From NCBI GenBank assembly GCA_045598325.1, contig JAZLLT010000099.1:1-19446 (forward strand): a stretch of 19,446 bases of DNA. Reading direction: 5' to 3'. The notes beneath the pieces are model-generated. The model made no database searches. It was not told the origin of the DNA and was given only the letters and a program-made list of their open reading frames with translations. How positions within the stretch are numbered: position 1 is the first letter of the stretch; the number at the start of each line of letters is the position of its first letter. Made by a program: the position numbers and the translations under genes. This DNA comes from RUG14130 sp045598325. Its GTDB lineage: Bacteria; Bacillota; Clostridia; Christensenellales; Aristaeellaceae. Below are positions 4,874-13,161 of this stretch, one piece after another.

Positions 4874-6187
4874 ATGGGCATCAAGGTTGCAAAATTCGGC
4901 GGTTCATCCCTTGCGGACGCCGCGCAGTTCAAAAAAGTAAAGGATATCCTGCTGGCGGATCCTTCCCGCCGCTTCGTGGTGCCCAGCGCGCCCGGCAAGC
5001 GTTTTAAAGAAGACACCAAGATCACGGACATGCTCTACGCCTGCTACCGCAAGGTGGAAAAGGGCGACGACATGGATGAAATTTTCAATATGATCGAGGA
5101 GCGCTACCGCGAAATCGCGAAGGAACTATGCCTCGATATCGACATCGACGGTCTGCTCGCCCAGACGCACGCAGACATCCGCCGCGTGGCGACGCCCGAT
5201 TTTGCCGCCAGCCGCGGCGAGTACCTGAACGGCGTACTGCTGGCGTCTTACCTCGGCTGGGATTTTGTCGATCCCCGCAACTTCGTGAAATTCGACCGTC
5301 AGGGCGTGTTCGCCGAAGAATGGACCAACACCCTGCTGGGCGAGGAACTGAAGAACCACGAGTACGCCGTCATCCCCGGCTTCTACGGCTCCGTGCCCAA
5401 CGGCGAGGTGCGCACCTTCTCCCGCGGCGGCAGCGACATCACCGGCGCTGTGGTCGCCCGCGCGGCGAAAGCGGACCTGTACGAGAACTGGACGGATGTG
5501 TCCGGCTTCCTGATGGCAGACCCCCGCATCGTCAATAATCCCAGAGAGATCAAGGAACTGACTTACAAGGAACTGCGCGAGCTTTCCTACATGGGCGCCA
5601 CCGTGTTGCACGAGGAGAGTATTTTCCCCGTCCACAAGGCGGGCATCCCCACCAACATCCGCAACACCAATGACCCGTCCCACCCGGGCACCATGATCTA
5701 TGAGAAACTGCCCGAGGGCACCGCGGGCACCATCACCGGCATCGCGGGTCACAAGAATTTCACCCTGATCTCCATTGAGAAGGCCATGCTGAACAGCGAG
5801 ATCGGCTTCTGCCGCCGCGTTCTGCAGGTGCTGGAGGACTTCGATATCTCCATCGAGCATATGCCCACCGGCATCGACACGGTCTCCGTGGTCGTGTCCG
5901 ACGAGCAGATCAAGGATCGCGGCAGCGAGATCATCAGCCGCATCACCGATGCCTGCCACCCCGACAACATCGAACTGACCGGCGGTATCGCCATTATCGC
6001 GACCGTCGGCCGCAACATGGTCCGTTCTCCCGGTACCGCCGCGCGTCTGTTCACGGGTCTCACCAACGCGGGCGTCAATGTGCGCATGATCGATCAGGGT
6101 TCCAGCGAGTTAAACATCATCGTGGGCGTGGATACCGAGGACTTCGACAAGGCAGTCAGAGGCATCTACGAAAGTTTCACCGAATAA
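4874..6187 (+). CDS. lysC: Aspartate kinase (monofunctional, ACT-regulated)
   Basis: 437 residues, starting at ATG 4874 after CGGAGG. It phosphorylates aspartate, the first step to lysine, threonine, methionine and diaminopimelate. The N-terminal kinase domain opens with VAKFGGSSLAD. It also holds VVPSAPGKRFKED, the GFYGSVPNGEVRTFSRGGSD nucleotide and substrate loop (about residues 172-191), and NWTDVSGFLMADPRIV. Two C-terminal ACT domains follow (about 300-437; FTLISIEKAMLNSEIG and IAIIATVGRNM, then a closing segment), where lysine or threonine would bind for feedback control. There is no homoserine dehydrogenase domain. It has its own promoter. The gene symbol is by function; several isozymes may exist, and which amino acid inhibits it cannot be seen. 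Confidence 0.93.
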   Translation: MGIKVAKFGGSSLADAAQFKKVKDILLADPSRRFVVPSAPGKRFKEDTKITDMLYACYRKVEKGDDMDEIFNMIEERYREIAKELCLDIDIDGLLAQTHADIRRVATPDFAASRGEYLNGVLLASYLGWDFVDPRNFVKFDRQGVFAEEWTNTLLGEELKNHEYAVIPGFYGSVPNGEVRTFSRGGSDITGAVVARAAKADLYENWTDVSGFLMADPRIVNNPREIKELTYKELRELSYMGATVLHEESIFPVHKAGIPTNIRNTNDPSHPGTMIYEKLPEGTAGTITGIAGHKNFTLISIEKAMLNSEIGFCRRVLQVLEDFDISIEHMPTGIDTVSVVVSDEQIKDRGSEIISRITDACHPDNIELTGGIAIIATVGRNMVRSPGTAARLFTGLTNAGVNVRMIDQGSSELNIIVGVDTEDFDKAVRGIYESFTE

Positions 6188-6396
6188 CGAATCAAATGGA
6201 TCAGGGATTCATTTGATTCGGAGGGTTTGCGGATTTTTCTGAAATTTCTGCGGAAATTCTCGGGCGAAAAATCCGAGAGGAATCGATTTTTGACTCCCGA
6301 AACGCAAGCGTTTCTCCGCAAAAATCGTCCTCGGGGGGGGCAAAGTTCCCCCCTGCGGATTGGAAGTTGGAGGGCTGCGGTCCTCCAAACCACCAA
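6188..6396 (+). repeat. Hairpin-headed dispersed element, copy 1
   Basis: It begins directly after the aspartate kinase stop with a perfect 11-bp hairpin CGAATCAAATG / CATTTGATTCG (6188-6220). Next comes a conserved block of about 65 bases (GGAGGGTTTGCGGATTTTTC onward, to about 6285). Then there is a nested hairpin CGATTTTTG / CAAAAATCG enclosing GAAACGCAAGCGTTTC (6284-6327), a G-run/C-run hairpin near 6332-6353, and a closing GGAGGGCTGCGGTCCTCC palindrome (about 6369-6386). The conserved block and closing palindrome recur in reverse at 9752-10041. No coding potential. It fills the gap between the two genes. Confidence 0.75.
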
Positions 6397-6401
6397 AGAA
6401 G

Positions 6402-6434
6402 AGACTGCTGCGCTTCCGGTGCGACAGTCTTTTT
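6402..6434 (+). terminator. Terminator-like hairpin in front of the PL11 gene
   Basis: AGACTG (6402-6407) pairs with CAGTCT (6425-6430), with further inner pairs around TTCCG, followed by five T residues. It would end transcripts from the aspartate kinase. It lies only 17 bases before the lyase ATG, with no room for a promoter in between, so it may instead act as an attenuator. Confidence 0.65.
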
Positions 6435-6451
6435 GTGTATGGAGGCATCCT

Positions 6452-8893
6452 ATGTTTACCGATCTTCTCGCGAAAGCGGCGGGCGATTTCGAAATCAATC
6501 TCTCGTGGAAGCATGAGGGCGCCGCGGCTCTGTACCGCGTGAGTTTCTCCGACCGCTATACCCCGGACATGGTCTACGCGCCGCTGTGGGAAGGGGAGGG
6601 CTGCGCCTGCACCGTCTCCCGCTCCACCCACGACATCCTGTATTTCACCGTGTCCGCACTGGGTGATAACGGGGATATCATCGAAACGAGCCCGGTTTTC
6701 CAATCGGACAAAAAGCGGGTGCTCAAGCCTTTCATGGAAAAACTGTCCCGCGGGCTCATCGCGGTCAGGGCGGGGGAGGGCATCTTCCTTTCCTGGCGGC
6801 TTTTCGAAAACGAGGTAAACGGCTATACGGACACGGGTCTGTCCGGCGCGGACTTCATCGTCTATCGCAACGGAAAGAATATCGCCCTCGTCACCGACAG
6901 CACCAACTTCCTCGATCAGGACGGCAAAATGAGCGACAGGTACGCTGTTTCCGCCGTGTTCGAGGGTGTGACTTACCCGCCCTGCAAAGAAGTGTCCGTG
7001 TGGAAAAGCGGCAGCAACTACATCGACCTGCCCATTCAAAAGCCCGAAGGCGGTGTGACTCCCGCGGGCGAAAAATACGAATATCACCCCAACGACATGT
7101 CCGTGGGTGATGTGAACGGCGACGGCGAATTCGAGTATATCTTCCGCTGGGAACCCACCAACGCCAAGGACAACTGCCAGAAAGGCTACACGGGCTCCTG
7201 CATCATCGACTGCTATACTTTGGAAGGGCGGCTGCTCTGGCGGCTCGACATGGGCAGAAATATCCGCGCGGGCGCCCACTACACCCAGTTCATGGTGTAC
7301 GATTTCAACATGGACGGCAAGGCCGAGATGGCGGTCAAGACCGCGCCCGGCACGAACATGACGGTGTACAATGAAGACGGCAGCGTGAAGAGCGTAAAAT
7401 TCATCACCATGCCGCAGAGCGACCTTGACGCGGGCTATTCCAATGAGGACGCCTACGCCTGCTCTCCCGCGGACTACCGCGAAAATCTCGTCAGTTTGTT
7501 CCTGAACTGGCAAAATCATCCCGAGGTGAAGCGCAAACTCTGGCCGCAGCGGGTCGAAGAGTGCTTCGGTCTCAAGGAGCGCTATGTCTACCCCCTGTCC
7601 CGCAAAAACGCGGAGAAACTGGCGGATTATTTCATCTATGATTACGCCCCGAAGCGCTCGCCCAAGAACGAACTGTGGAAGTATGAGGGCTTCATCATGA
7701 AGGGACCCGAGTACCTCACCATGTTCGGCGGCGACGGACAGGAACTTCAGACCATCCCGTACCCCTATCCCCGGGTGGATGACGGCCTTCTCTGGGGCGA
7801 TTACAGCTGGAACCGCGTGGAACCCATGAACCGCAACGACCGCTATCTTGCGGGCGTGGCGTATCTGGACGGCGAGAGACCCTATCTTATCATGTGCCGC
7901 GGCTACTATACCCGCACGACCCTCGCGGCGTACAGTTTCTTTGACGGCAAATTCGACCTTTACCGGGGCATCGACTCGGGCTTCGTGCCCATGCGCAACC
8001 CCTTCGCGCCCACGCCCGAAGGCGCCTTCGGAAGCGATCCCGTCTACGGCATGATCGTGGGGCAGGGCAACCATTCCCTGTCCGTGGCGGATGTGGACGG
8101 CGACGGCATGGACGAGATCATCTACGGCGCGGTCACCATCGACCATGACGGAAGCGTGCTGTGGAACGGTCAGGGCTTCCTTGAAAACGGCAAGTTCCTC
8201 CCGTGGTGCCACGGCGATTCCATGCACGCGGCGGTCATTGACCCCGACACCCCCGGCATGGAGGTGTTCCATGTGTTCGAGGACGGTGTGAACGCCCCTT
8301 ACGGGGACGCGCTTGTGAAGGCGGAGGACGGCTCGGTCGTCTTCGGCATCCCGTCCGACAAGGACCTCGGACGCTGCATGATCGGCAAGGTGGACCTGAA
8401 TACCCGCGGCTGGCAGGTGTGGGTCAGACACATGCGGGACTGCAAGGGAAACATCCTGGGTGTCCCCGCCCTGCCCTCCACCAACTTCTCCATCAAGTGG
8501 GCGGCGGACCTCACCACGCAGGTGACGGACGGCGCGGATTATTCCAAGCACGACGGAACGGGCGTTGTGAACGACCTCATCCACGGCGTCATGCTGAAGC
8601 CCGAAGGGACGCTCACCAACAACTACACCAAAGGCACGGCGTGCCTCATCGCCAACCTGTTCGGTGATTTCCGCGAGCAGATCGCCCTGCGGCTTCATGA
8701 TGACAGCGCCATCCGCATCTACACGAACACGGAGATCACGCACCACAAACTGGTTTCGCTCCTGCGCGACCGCCAGTACCGTCTGGGCGTGGCGTGGCAG
8801 AACACCTGCTATAACCAGCCCGTCTATCCCTCCTACTATTACGGCCCCGATATGGACTTCGGGCAGATCTGCAAAGGACTCAAAAAGGTCTGA
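6452..8893 (+). CDS. Rhamnogalacturonan lyase, polysaccharide lyase family 11
   Basis: 813 residues, from ATG 6452 after GGAGG. PL11 enzymes split the rhamnose-galacturonate backbone of pectin (rhamnogalacturonan I) by beta-elimination. Residues 1-80 are Fn3-like, and residues about 95-215 resemble the RGI lyase beta-sandwich (FIVYRNGKNIALVTDSTNF). The rest is the eight-bladed propeller. Calcium loops are visible: DVNGDGEFE (about 220), DFNMDGKAE (about 284), DVDGDGMDE (about 547). Family signatures include EYHPNDMSVGD and GQGNHSLSVAD. With no signal peptide it is probably cytoplasmic and acts on imported oligosaccharides, like the exo-type YesX. It is somewhat longer than the Bacillus enzymes because of the extra N-terminal domain. 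The RNA methyltransferase ATG follows by one base. Confidence 0.92.
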   Translation: MFTDLLAKAAGDFEINLSWKHEGAAALYRVSFSDRYTPDMVYAPLWEGEGCACTVSRSTHDILYFTVSALGDNGDIIETSPVFQSDKKRVLKPFMEKLSRGLIAVRAGEGIFLSWRLFENEVNGYTDTGLSGADFIVYRNGKNIALVTDSTNFLDQDGKMSDRYAVSAVFEGVTYPPCKEVSVWKSGSNYIDLPIQKPEGGVTPAGEKYEYHPNDMSVGDVNGDGEFEYIFRWEPTNAKDNCQKGYTGSCIIDCYTLEGRLLWRLDMGRNIRAGAHYTQFMVYDFNMDGKAEMAVKTAPGTNMTVYNEDGSVKSVKFITMPQSDLDAGYSNEDAYACSPADYRENLVSLFLNWQNHPEVKRKLWPQRVEECFGLKERYVYPLSRKNAEKLADYFIYDYAPKRSPKNELWKYEGFIMKGPEYLTMFGGDGQELQTIPYPYPRVDDGLLWGDYSWNRVEPMNRNDRYLAGVAYLDGERPYLIMCRGYYTRTTLAAYSFFDGKFDLYRGIDSGFVPMRNPFAPTPEGAFGSDPVYGMIVGQGNHSLSVADVDGDGMDEIIYGAVTIDHDGSVLWNGQGFLENGKFLPWCHGDSMHAAVIDPDTPGMEVFHVFEDGVNAPYGDALVKAEDGSVVFGIPSDKDLGRCMIGKVDLNTRGWQVWVRHMRDCKGNILGVPALPSTNFSIKWAADLTTQVTDGADYSKHDGTGVVNDLIHGVMLKPEGTLTNNYTKGTACLIANLFGDFREQIALRLHDDSAIRIYTNTEITHHKLVSLLRDRQYRLGVAWQNTCYNQPVYPSYYYGPDMDFGQICKGLKKV

Positions 8894-8894
8894 C

Positions 8895-9698
8895 ATGGCA
8901 AACATCATTGAGATAACGGACCTCTCCGCCCCCGAAATCGCGGTCTACTGCAGCCTTACCCGCAGGCAGGCGGCGCAGGAGAACCTGTTCGTGGCGGAAA
9001 GCGATAAGGCGATCCTCTCCGCCATGGACGCGGGCATCCGGCCCGTGAGCGTGCTGTGCGAAAGAAAATTCATTGAAACCCGCGCCGCGGAGGTTATTTC
9101 CCGCGCGGGGGACATCCCCGTCTACACCGCGGACAGCGATGTTCTTACCGCCCTCACAGGCTACGAACTTTCCCGCGGCGTCCTGTGCGCCATGGAGCGC
9201 CCGAAGGAAAAGACCTTCGCGGAAGCCGTGGAAAACGCGCGCACGGTCGCTGTCCTCGAGGACCTCAACGACCCCACCAACGCGGGCGCCATCTTCCGCA
9301 GCGCCGCGGCGCTCGGCGTGGACGCGGTGCTGCTCAAGGACAGCTGCATCGACTGCTACTCCCGCCGCTGCGTGCGCGTGAGCATGGGAAATGTGTTCCG
9401 CCTGCCCATCGCGAAAGTCGGGGACGCGGAACTGACGCGGCTCAAAACCATGGGCTTCACCACGGTCGCCCTCGCCCTCACGGACAGAAGCGTGCTTATT
9501 TGCGATCCGTCCGTCACGAAGGCGGACAAAGTCGCCCTCATCCTCGGAAGCGAGGGGAACGGGCTTAAGGAAACCACCGTCGCGCAGGCGGACATCACGG
9601 CGAAGATCCCCATGACCAAAGGCGTGGAGTCACTCAATGTCGCCGCCGCCGCGGCCGTTGCCTTCTGGACCGTCTTTTCGGCAAGAGGATTAACATAA
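8895..9698 (+). CDS. SpoU/TrmH-family RNA 2'-O-methyltransferase
   Basis: 267 residues, starting at ATG 8895, one base after the lyase stop codon, so probably coupled. The N-terminal substrate-binding part has SLTRRQAAQENLFVAESDKAI. The C-terminal SPOUT domain carries all three family motifs: NDPTNAGAIFRSAAALG (about 125-141), LILGSEGNGL (about 214-223) and IPMTKGVESLNVAAAAAVAF (about 239-258). This trefoil-knot fold methylates ribose 2'-OH in rRNA or tRNA using SAM. The target site is not readable; RlmB-like or TrmH-like both fit. Pairing an RNA methyltransferase with a pectin lyase is unrelated functionally and probably just gene order. Confidence 0.9.
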   Translation: MANIIEITDLSAPEIAVYCSLTRRQAAQENLFVAESDKAILSAMDAGIRPVSVLCERKFIETRAAEVISRAGDIPVYTADSDVLTALTGYELSRGVLCAMERPKEKTFAEAVENARTVAVLEDLNDPTNAGAIFRSAAALGVDAVLLKDSCIDCYSRRCVRVSMGNVFRLPIAKVGDAELTRLKTMGFTTVALALTDRSVLICDPSVTKADKVALILGSEGNGLKETTVAQADITAKIPMTKGVESLNVAAAAAVAFWTVFSARGLT

Positions 9699-9703
9699 AA
9701 AAC

Positions 9704-9732
9704 TTGCAATATGAGGCGGATGGGTGTATAAT
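9704..9732 (+). promoter_or_regulatory. Strong promoter upstream of the tRNA-Arg region
   Basis: TTGCAA (9704-9709), a 17-base spacer, and a perfect TATAAT (9727-9732). The next plus-strand gene is tRNA-Arg at 10065, about 325 bases on, with a dispersed element between them. I see no better promoter nearer the tRNA; TTCATT / CATTAT at 10035-10063 is weak and its -10 abuts the tRNA. Confidence 0.75.
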
Positions 9733-9751
9733 GACATAACGCAGAGAGCCG

Positions 9752-10041
9752 TGGGAGGTTCGGAGGGCGCAGCCCTCTGACTGCATTCCGCAGTACCGGC
9801 TTTGCCGGTGCAAGGAGCGATGAGCGGTCGGTAAATCGAAGATTTGCCAATCCCGCCGAAGGTGGGACGCATTGCATAAAATCAAGGATTTGATTTAATG
9901 CGCCTTGCGCAGGGGAGCCTGCCGACCCGGAGAAAGAATCGCTTCCTTACGGATTTTTCGCCCGGAAATTTCCGCAGGAATTTCAGAAAAATCCGCAAAC
10001 CCCTCCCATTGAATGAAATAAACCGCAGTTTATTTCATTCA
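9752..10041 (-). repeat. Hairpin-headed dispersed element, copy 2 (inverted)
   Basis: Read on the minus strand it starts with a perfect 13-bp hairpin TGAATGAAATAAA / TTTATTTCATTCA (10010-10041). Then comes the same conserved block as copy 1 (about 9938-10008), and it ends with AGAGGGCTGCGCCCTCC (about 9762-9779). The middle differs from copy 1 and holds several short hairpins: ACCGG-CTTT-GCCGGT, GGTAAATC-GAA-GATTTGCC, TCCCGCC-GAA-GGTGGGA, and an AT-rich stem at about 9870-9902. The head hairpin keeps its shape but not its sequence relative to copy 1. Non-coding. Confidence 0.75.
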
Positions 10042-10064
10042 GAGCGCTCCGAGCGGCATTATGT

Positions 10065-10138
10065 GTACCCGTAGCTCAGCTGGATAGAGCGTTGGACTCC
10101 GACTCCAAAGGCCAGAGGTTCGAATCCTCCCGGGTACG
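10065..10138 (+). tRNA. tRNA-Arg (anticodon CCG)
   Basis: A 74-base cloverleaf: acceptor GTACCCG / CGGGTAC, D arm GCTC / GAGC, anticodon stem TTGGA / TCCAA with loop CTCCGAC (anticodon CCG, reads CGG), T arm with GGTTCGAATCC, discriminator G. CCA is not encoded. Its likely promoter lies on the far side of the dispersed element at 9752-10041, and a large hairpin terminator follows. Confidence 0.95.
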
Positions 10139-10193
10139 CGCCTGAGAACAGCGGTTTACCGTGAAATTTCATATTTCCGCGAAACCTGCTTTG

Positions 10194-10243
10194 TTGCGAC
10201 CGTTTTTCGGAACGAAGCTTCCGTGGACGGTCGCAATTTGTTT
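10194..10243 (+). terminator. Terminator-like hairpin after tRNA-Arg
   Basis: TTGCGACCGT (10194-10203) pairs with ACGGTCGCAA (10227-10236), with an inner CGGAA / TTCCG stem, then TTTGTTT. The remainder of 10139-10411 holds a 104-bp palindromic repeat and the deoB leader. Confidence 0.7.
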
Positions 10244-10266
10244 GGAACAGGCAGCCAAAGCCCCGT

Positions 10267-10370
10267 CCTCTTGCCTTCCCACTTGGGGAAGGTGCCGCCA
10301 AAGGCGGCAGACGAGGTGACCTCATAAGTCGGCATCCGCCGACGGCTTCCCCGCGGGGAAAGCCAAGAGG
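10267..10370. repeat. 104-bp palindromic dispersed repeat, copy 2
   Basis: Its ends are imperfect inverted repeats: CCTCTTGCCTTCCC on the left and GGGGAAAGCCAAGAGG on the right. Inside are TGCCGCC-AAA-GGCGGCA and GTCGGC / GCCGAC hairpins. It is the same length and plan as 779-882. It ends about 40 bases before the deoB ATG. Confidence 0.75.
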
Positions 10371-10411
10371 AGGAGAAGATTCCCATCAAATCATCCGAAA
10401 GGAGTATCACT

Positions 10412-11581
<1,170 letters not shown>

Positions 11582-11589
11582 AACCATAT

Positions 11590-11617
11590 CGGCTCCGTGA
11601 AAACGGAGCCGTTGTTT
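11590..11617 (+). terminator. Intrinsic terminator of deoB
   Basis: CGGCTCCGT (11590-11598) and ACGGAGCCG (11603-11611) with a GAAA loop, followed by TTGTTT. Confidence 0.9.
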
Positions 11618-11706
11618 ATGAAAGGGGCAGCATCGCCTTGTTCCGCGGTAGGGCGGGGGCATGTTCCCGCCGTGATGCAATCGATCCACATTTCCCGGAG
11701 GCACTC

Positions 11707-13089
11707 ATGAAAGCAGTATCTTCCTGGTCCTTTGACCGCTATCTCCCGCCCATGTATGACGACGGTGACATCTATGTGAACCGTCTCGTCCCCTCGGAAA
11801 CGGGCATCCACGCGGAGTGGACGCCCGCGGGGAGGACGGAAGTATTTGTCGCAAAACGGGGCGAAGCACCCGTTTCCCGCGGATTTTTCGATTCGGAAGC
11901 GGATATCGGCGGCCTCGAAACGGGCTTCGATTATGAACTCACCGCCGTGCAGGGGGAGAAGAAATCCCGCGCGCGCCTGTTCCGCACGGGCAGCGCTGCC
12001 GGCACCATCGTCAACTATCTCCATCCCGACGACGGGCTCTATGCCTTCTCGGGCCGCTATCTCTGTTCGCCCTCCCTTCTGCGCATGCCCGACGGGCGGC
12101 TGCTGGCGAGCATGGATCTGTACGAAATGAAGGCGCCCCAGAACCTGACCCTCATTTTCGAAAGCCGCGATGACGGCAGGACCTGGCACCACCTGACGGA
12201 ACTCATGCCCTGCTTCTGGGGACGGATGTTCCTGCATAAAGGGGAACTGTACATGCTCTCCGTGTCCACCGAATACGGCGACCTGCTCATCGGAAAATCG
12301 GCTGACGGCGGCAGGACCTGGGGCGCGCCCACCGCGCTCCTGCGCGGCTCCGGGCGACCGGACAGTCCCGGTGTCCACAAAAATCCCCAGCCGCCCGCGG
12401 TTTACGGCGGACGCATCTGGGAGACGCTGGAATGGGGCGCGTGGGCTTGCGGCGGACACGCCGCCATGGTGATGTCCGCGGATGAAAACGCGGATCTTCT
12501 GAAACCGGAAAGTTGGCTGTTTTCCGAGCCGCTGCCCTATGATCCCGACTGGCCGTGCACGGCAAAACCCACCGAGCGGGGCGGCTCTTCCGGCTGTATC
12601 GAGGGCTGTCTGACTGTGGATCCCGCGGGACACCTCGTCAACATCATGCGCTACGGCATTGACAAATGCGAGCCCAACTACGGCCTCGCTCTCGTGTACC
12701 GCGTGGACACGGAGCATCCCGAAAGTCCCCTCGTCTACGAGCGTTCCATGGCGTTTGACGGCAACCACAGCAAGTTTCAGGTGCGCCGTGACCCCGTTTC
12801 GGGACGCTGGTACAGCATCATCAGCCGCATCACCTGCCCCCGCGACCACTGGGTGCGCAACCTCCTGTCCCTCGTGGTGAGCGAAGACCTTGTGACATGG
12901 AGATTGGTCAAAGACCTCTATGATTTCCGCCACCTCGAGCGCACGCAGACGGGTCTTCAGTATGTGGACTTCTTCTTTGAGGGAGACGACATCCTCTACC
13001 TCTGCCGCACTTCCCTGAACGGCGCCCACACCTACCACGACAGTAACTATTCCACTTTCCACAAAATCGACGGTTTCCGGGACCTGTGA
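11707..13089 (+). CDS. BNR-repeat / sialidase-fold protein
   Basis: 460 residues, from ATG 11707 after CGGAGG. Residues about 8-95 look like a small beta-sandwich (Fn3-like) domain. The rest is a six-bladed propeller as in sialidases. Two good Asp-boxes (S-x-D-x-G-x-x-W) are present: SRDDGRTW (about 156) and SADGGRTW (about 200), plus SPSLLRMPDGRLLASMD near 120. I do not see the FRIP motif or a clear arginine triad, so true sialidase activity is doubtful. Exo-acting hydrolases or lyases of plant or host glycans share this fold. No signal peptide, so it is probably cytoplasmic. It has several possible metal or sugar ligands late in the protein (ISRITCPRDHWVRN), but no specific substrate can be named. 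Confidence 0.8.
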   Translation: MKAVSSWSFDRYLPPMYDDGDIYVNRLVPSETGIHAEWTPAGRTEVFVAKRGEAPVSRGFFDSEADIGGLETGFDYELTAVQGEKKSRARLFRTGSAAGTIVNYLHPDDGLYAFSGRYLCSPSLLRMPDGRLLASMDLYEMKAPQNLTLIFESRDDGRTWHHLTELMPCFWGRMFLHKGELYMLSVSTEYGDLLIGKSADGGRTWGAPTALLRGSGRPDSPGVHKNPQPPAVYGGRIWETLEWGAWACGGHAAMVMSADENADLLKPESWLFSEPLPYDPDWPCTAKPTERGGSSGCIEGCLTVDPAGHLVNIMRYGIDKCEPNYGLALVYRVDTEHPESPLVYERSMAFDGNHSKFQVRRDPVSGRWYSIISRITCPRDHWVRNLLSLVVSEDLVTWRLVKDLYDFRHLERTQTGLQYVDFFFEGDDILYLCRTSLNGAHTYHDSNYSTFHKIDGFRDL

Positions 13090-13112
13090 GGGGCTGTACT
13101 GACTCAACACAA

Positions 13113-13149
13113 AAACACCGCGCGGAATCGCCGATTCCGCGCGGTGTTT
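13113..13149. terminator. Bidirectional terminator between convergent genes
   Basis: A perfect 17-bp stem AAACACCGCGCGGAATC / GATTCCGCGCGGTGTTT with a three-base loop. A-runs and T-runs lie on both flanks, so it serves the BNR gene on one strand and the phosphoesterase gene on the other. Confidence 0.9.
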
Positions 13150-13161
13150 GCTTGTAAGATA

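Noticed and set aside
6209..8908. A 899-codon open frame on the minus strand across the PL11 gene
   Set aside because: It is a shadow of the GC-rich lyase codons. It gives no recognisable domains, is rich in low-complexity Ala/Val/Gly/His, and lacks a ribosome-binding site. The plus-strand frame has clear PL11 motifs.
9780..10041. CRISPR array suggested by the run of short hairpins
   Set aside because: The hairpins differ from one another and there are no regularly spaced direct repeats.
11618..11690. GC-rich inverted repeat (GGGCGGG / CCCGCC) before the BNR gene as a terminator
   Set aside because: No T-tract follows, and the deoB terminator just upstream is clear. It is probably another dispersed-repeat fragment.
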